7,462 bases of DNA from the NCBI GenBank assembly GCA_023231075.1, contig JALNWC010000117.1:1-7462 (forward strand), given 5' to 3'. Below, in pieces: positions 6,845 through 7,462 of this stretch. The translations under genes were made by a program, and so were the position numbers. Position 1 is the stretch's first letter. Each line of letters starts with the position of its first letter. Source of the DNA: Rhodoferax sp. Lineage in GTDB: Bacteria > Pseudomonadota > Gammaproteobacteria > Burkholderiales > Burkholderiaceae_C. The notes under the pieces are model-generated. The model saw only the letters and a list, made by a program, of their open reading frames with translations. It did not search any database and was not told where the DNA came from.

Positions 6845-6850
6845 CTCCTT
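6845..6850 (-). promoter_or_regulatory. Ribosome binding site of flgL
   Basis: On the minus strand AAGGAG (6850 down to 6845) is the strongest Shine-Dalgarno match in the window. Its spacing is 3 nt to the first of two consecutive ATGs and 6 nt to the second, which favours the second (6838). Confidence 0.75.
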
Positions 6851-6858
6851 GGTGACAG

Positions 6859-7462
6859 TTAACGGCTGATGCCCAGCACCGCATCAAACATGGTTGACGC
6901 GGTCTGGATCACCTTGGCATTGGCCTGGTACATCTGCTGGTACATCAGCAGGTTGGCGGTTTCCTCGTCTTGATTGACACCCGAAACCGCCTGCTGGAAG
7001 GCGCGGATCTGCGTGCTCAGGCTGGTCTGGGCGGTATTGGCGATCTGGATCTGGCGGGCTTTGTTGCCCACCGTGCTCACCAGTTGCCCATAAGCGTCGT
7101 TGAAGCTCGCGCTGCCGCCACCGATTGTTTTTTTGTTCTGCAGCGCCCCGAGCAGCAGGGCATTGCTGCCGTCGGAGACGCCGCCGGTGTTGTTGCCGAT
7201 AGTGAAGCTGTCCCCGTCGGCCGGATTGCCGCTGATGTTGACGGTGATGCCGTCGAAGCTGATGGCTGCGCCGGCAGTGTAAGTCACCGCAGCACCTGCC
7301 GCATAGTTGACCACAGTGGCGTCCGGGTTGGTCACGGTGACAGATGACCCAGCCGGAAAACCTGACAATTGATTGGTGACGCTGGCATACGTCAGGGTCA
7401 CGGTCGCAGCCAGCGGGGACGCCGGATAGCTCTTGTCCACCGCACCCGCGCTGATCGCGCCG
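6859..7462 (-). CDS. flgK: Flagellar hook-associated protein 1 (FlgK), C-terminal part
   Basis: FlgK is the first hook-filament junction protein, secreted and assembled on the finished hook. Only the last 200 residues lie in the window; the frame runs open off the right edge, so a GTG at 7440 is not a start. The visible part holds a beta-rich segment (DGITVNISGNPADGDSFTI, encoded around 7199-7258), a Gly/Ser/Asn-rich link, and a helical C-terminus of the FlgK/FlgE type: the motif QAVSGVNQDEETANLLMYQQ, then MYQANAKVIQTASTMFDAVLGI. The EEXANLLxYQxxYxANAKV pattern separates FlgK and FlgE ends from flagellin, and position before flgL makes FlgK the natural call. No promoter is visible because the upstream part is outside the window. 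Confidence 0.95.
   Translation of the reverse strand, partial: GAISAGAVDKSYPASPLAATVTLTYASVTNQLSGFPAGSSVTVTNPDATVVNYAAGAAVTYTAGAAISFDGITVNISGNPADGDSFTIGNNTGGVSDGSNALLLGALQNKKTIGGGSASFNDAYGQLVSTVGNKARQIQIANTAQTSLSTQIRAFQQAVSGVNQDEETANLLMYQQMYQANAKVIQTASTMFDAVLGISR

Noticed and set aside
5855..6862. 335-residue + strand ORF antisense to flgL
   Set aside because: flgL is unmistakable on the other strand; the Gly/Ala/Arg/Asp-rich translation is a codon-mirror effect.

Overview
This window is a flagellar biosynthesis locus from a GC-rich proteobacterium. Gene order, protein sequences (FliM, FliN, FliP and FlgL closely resemble the gamma/betaproteobacterial forms) and base composition suggest a betaproteobacterium, probably Burkholderiales. 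That placement is an inference from memory, not a search result.

Layout: the left seven-tenths (about 1-5622, + strand) is one gene train, fliK (5' end outside the window), fliL, fliM, fliN, fliO, fliP, fliQ, fliR. From fliM to fliR the genes overlap or nearly abut: 8 bp, 4 bp and 1 bp overlaps, then a 37 bp gap, then a 1 bp overlap. They are therefore very likely co-transcribed and translationally coupled. The only larger gap is 110 bp between fliK and fliL, and it holds a perfect GC-rich hairpin. The right part (5624 to the edge, - strand) is the end of a converging operon with flgK (C-terminal 200 residues visible) and then flgL. The fliR and flgL stop codons are separated by a single base.

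How the genes work together: FliO, FliP, FliQ and FliR build the export gate of the flagellar type III secretion system. FliM and FliN form the switch/C-ring that binds phosphorylated CheY and sets rotation direction. FliL sits at the stator-rotor interface. FliK measures hook length and switches export specificity. FlgK and FlgL form the hook-filament junction, which is assembled after that switch.

Nothing here looks like a new defence, mobile or biosynthetic system. No RNA genes, insertion sequences or CRISPR arrays were seen. The most notable features are a recent in-frame tandem repeat of three 47-residue units in fliK (a possible hook-length-altering, copy-number-variable tract), a duplicated DDWGSAxAEQ motif in the FliN N-terminus, the hairpin before fliL, the one-base convergent junction, and a similar beta-rich module in FlgK and FlgL.
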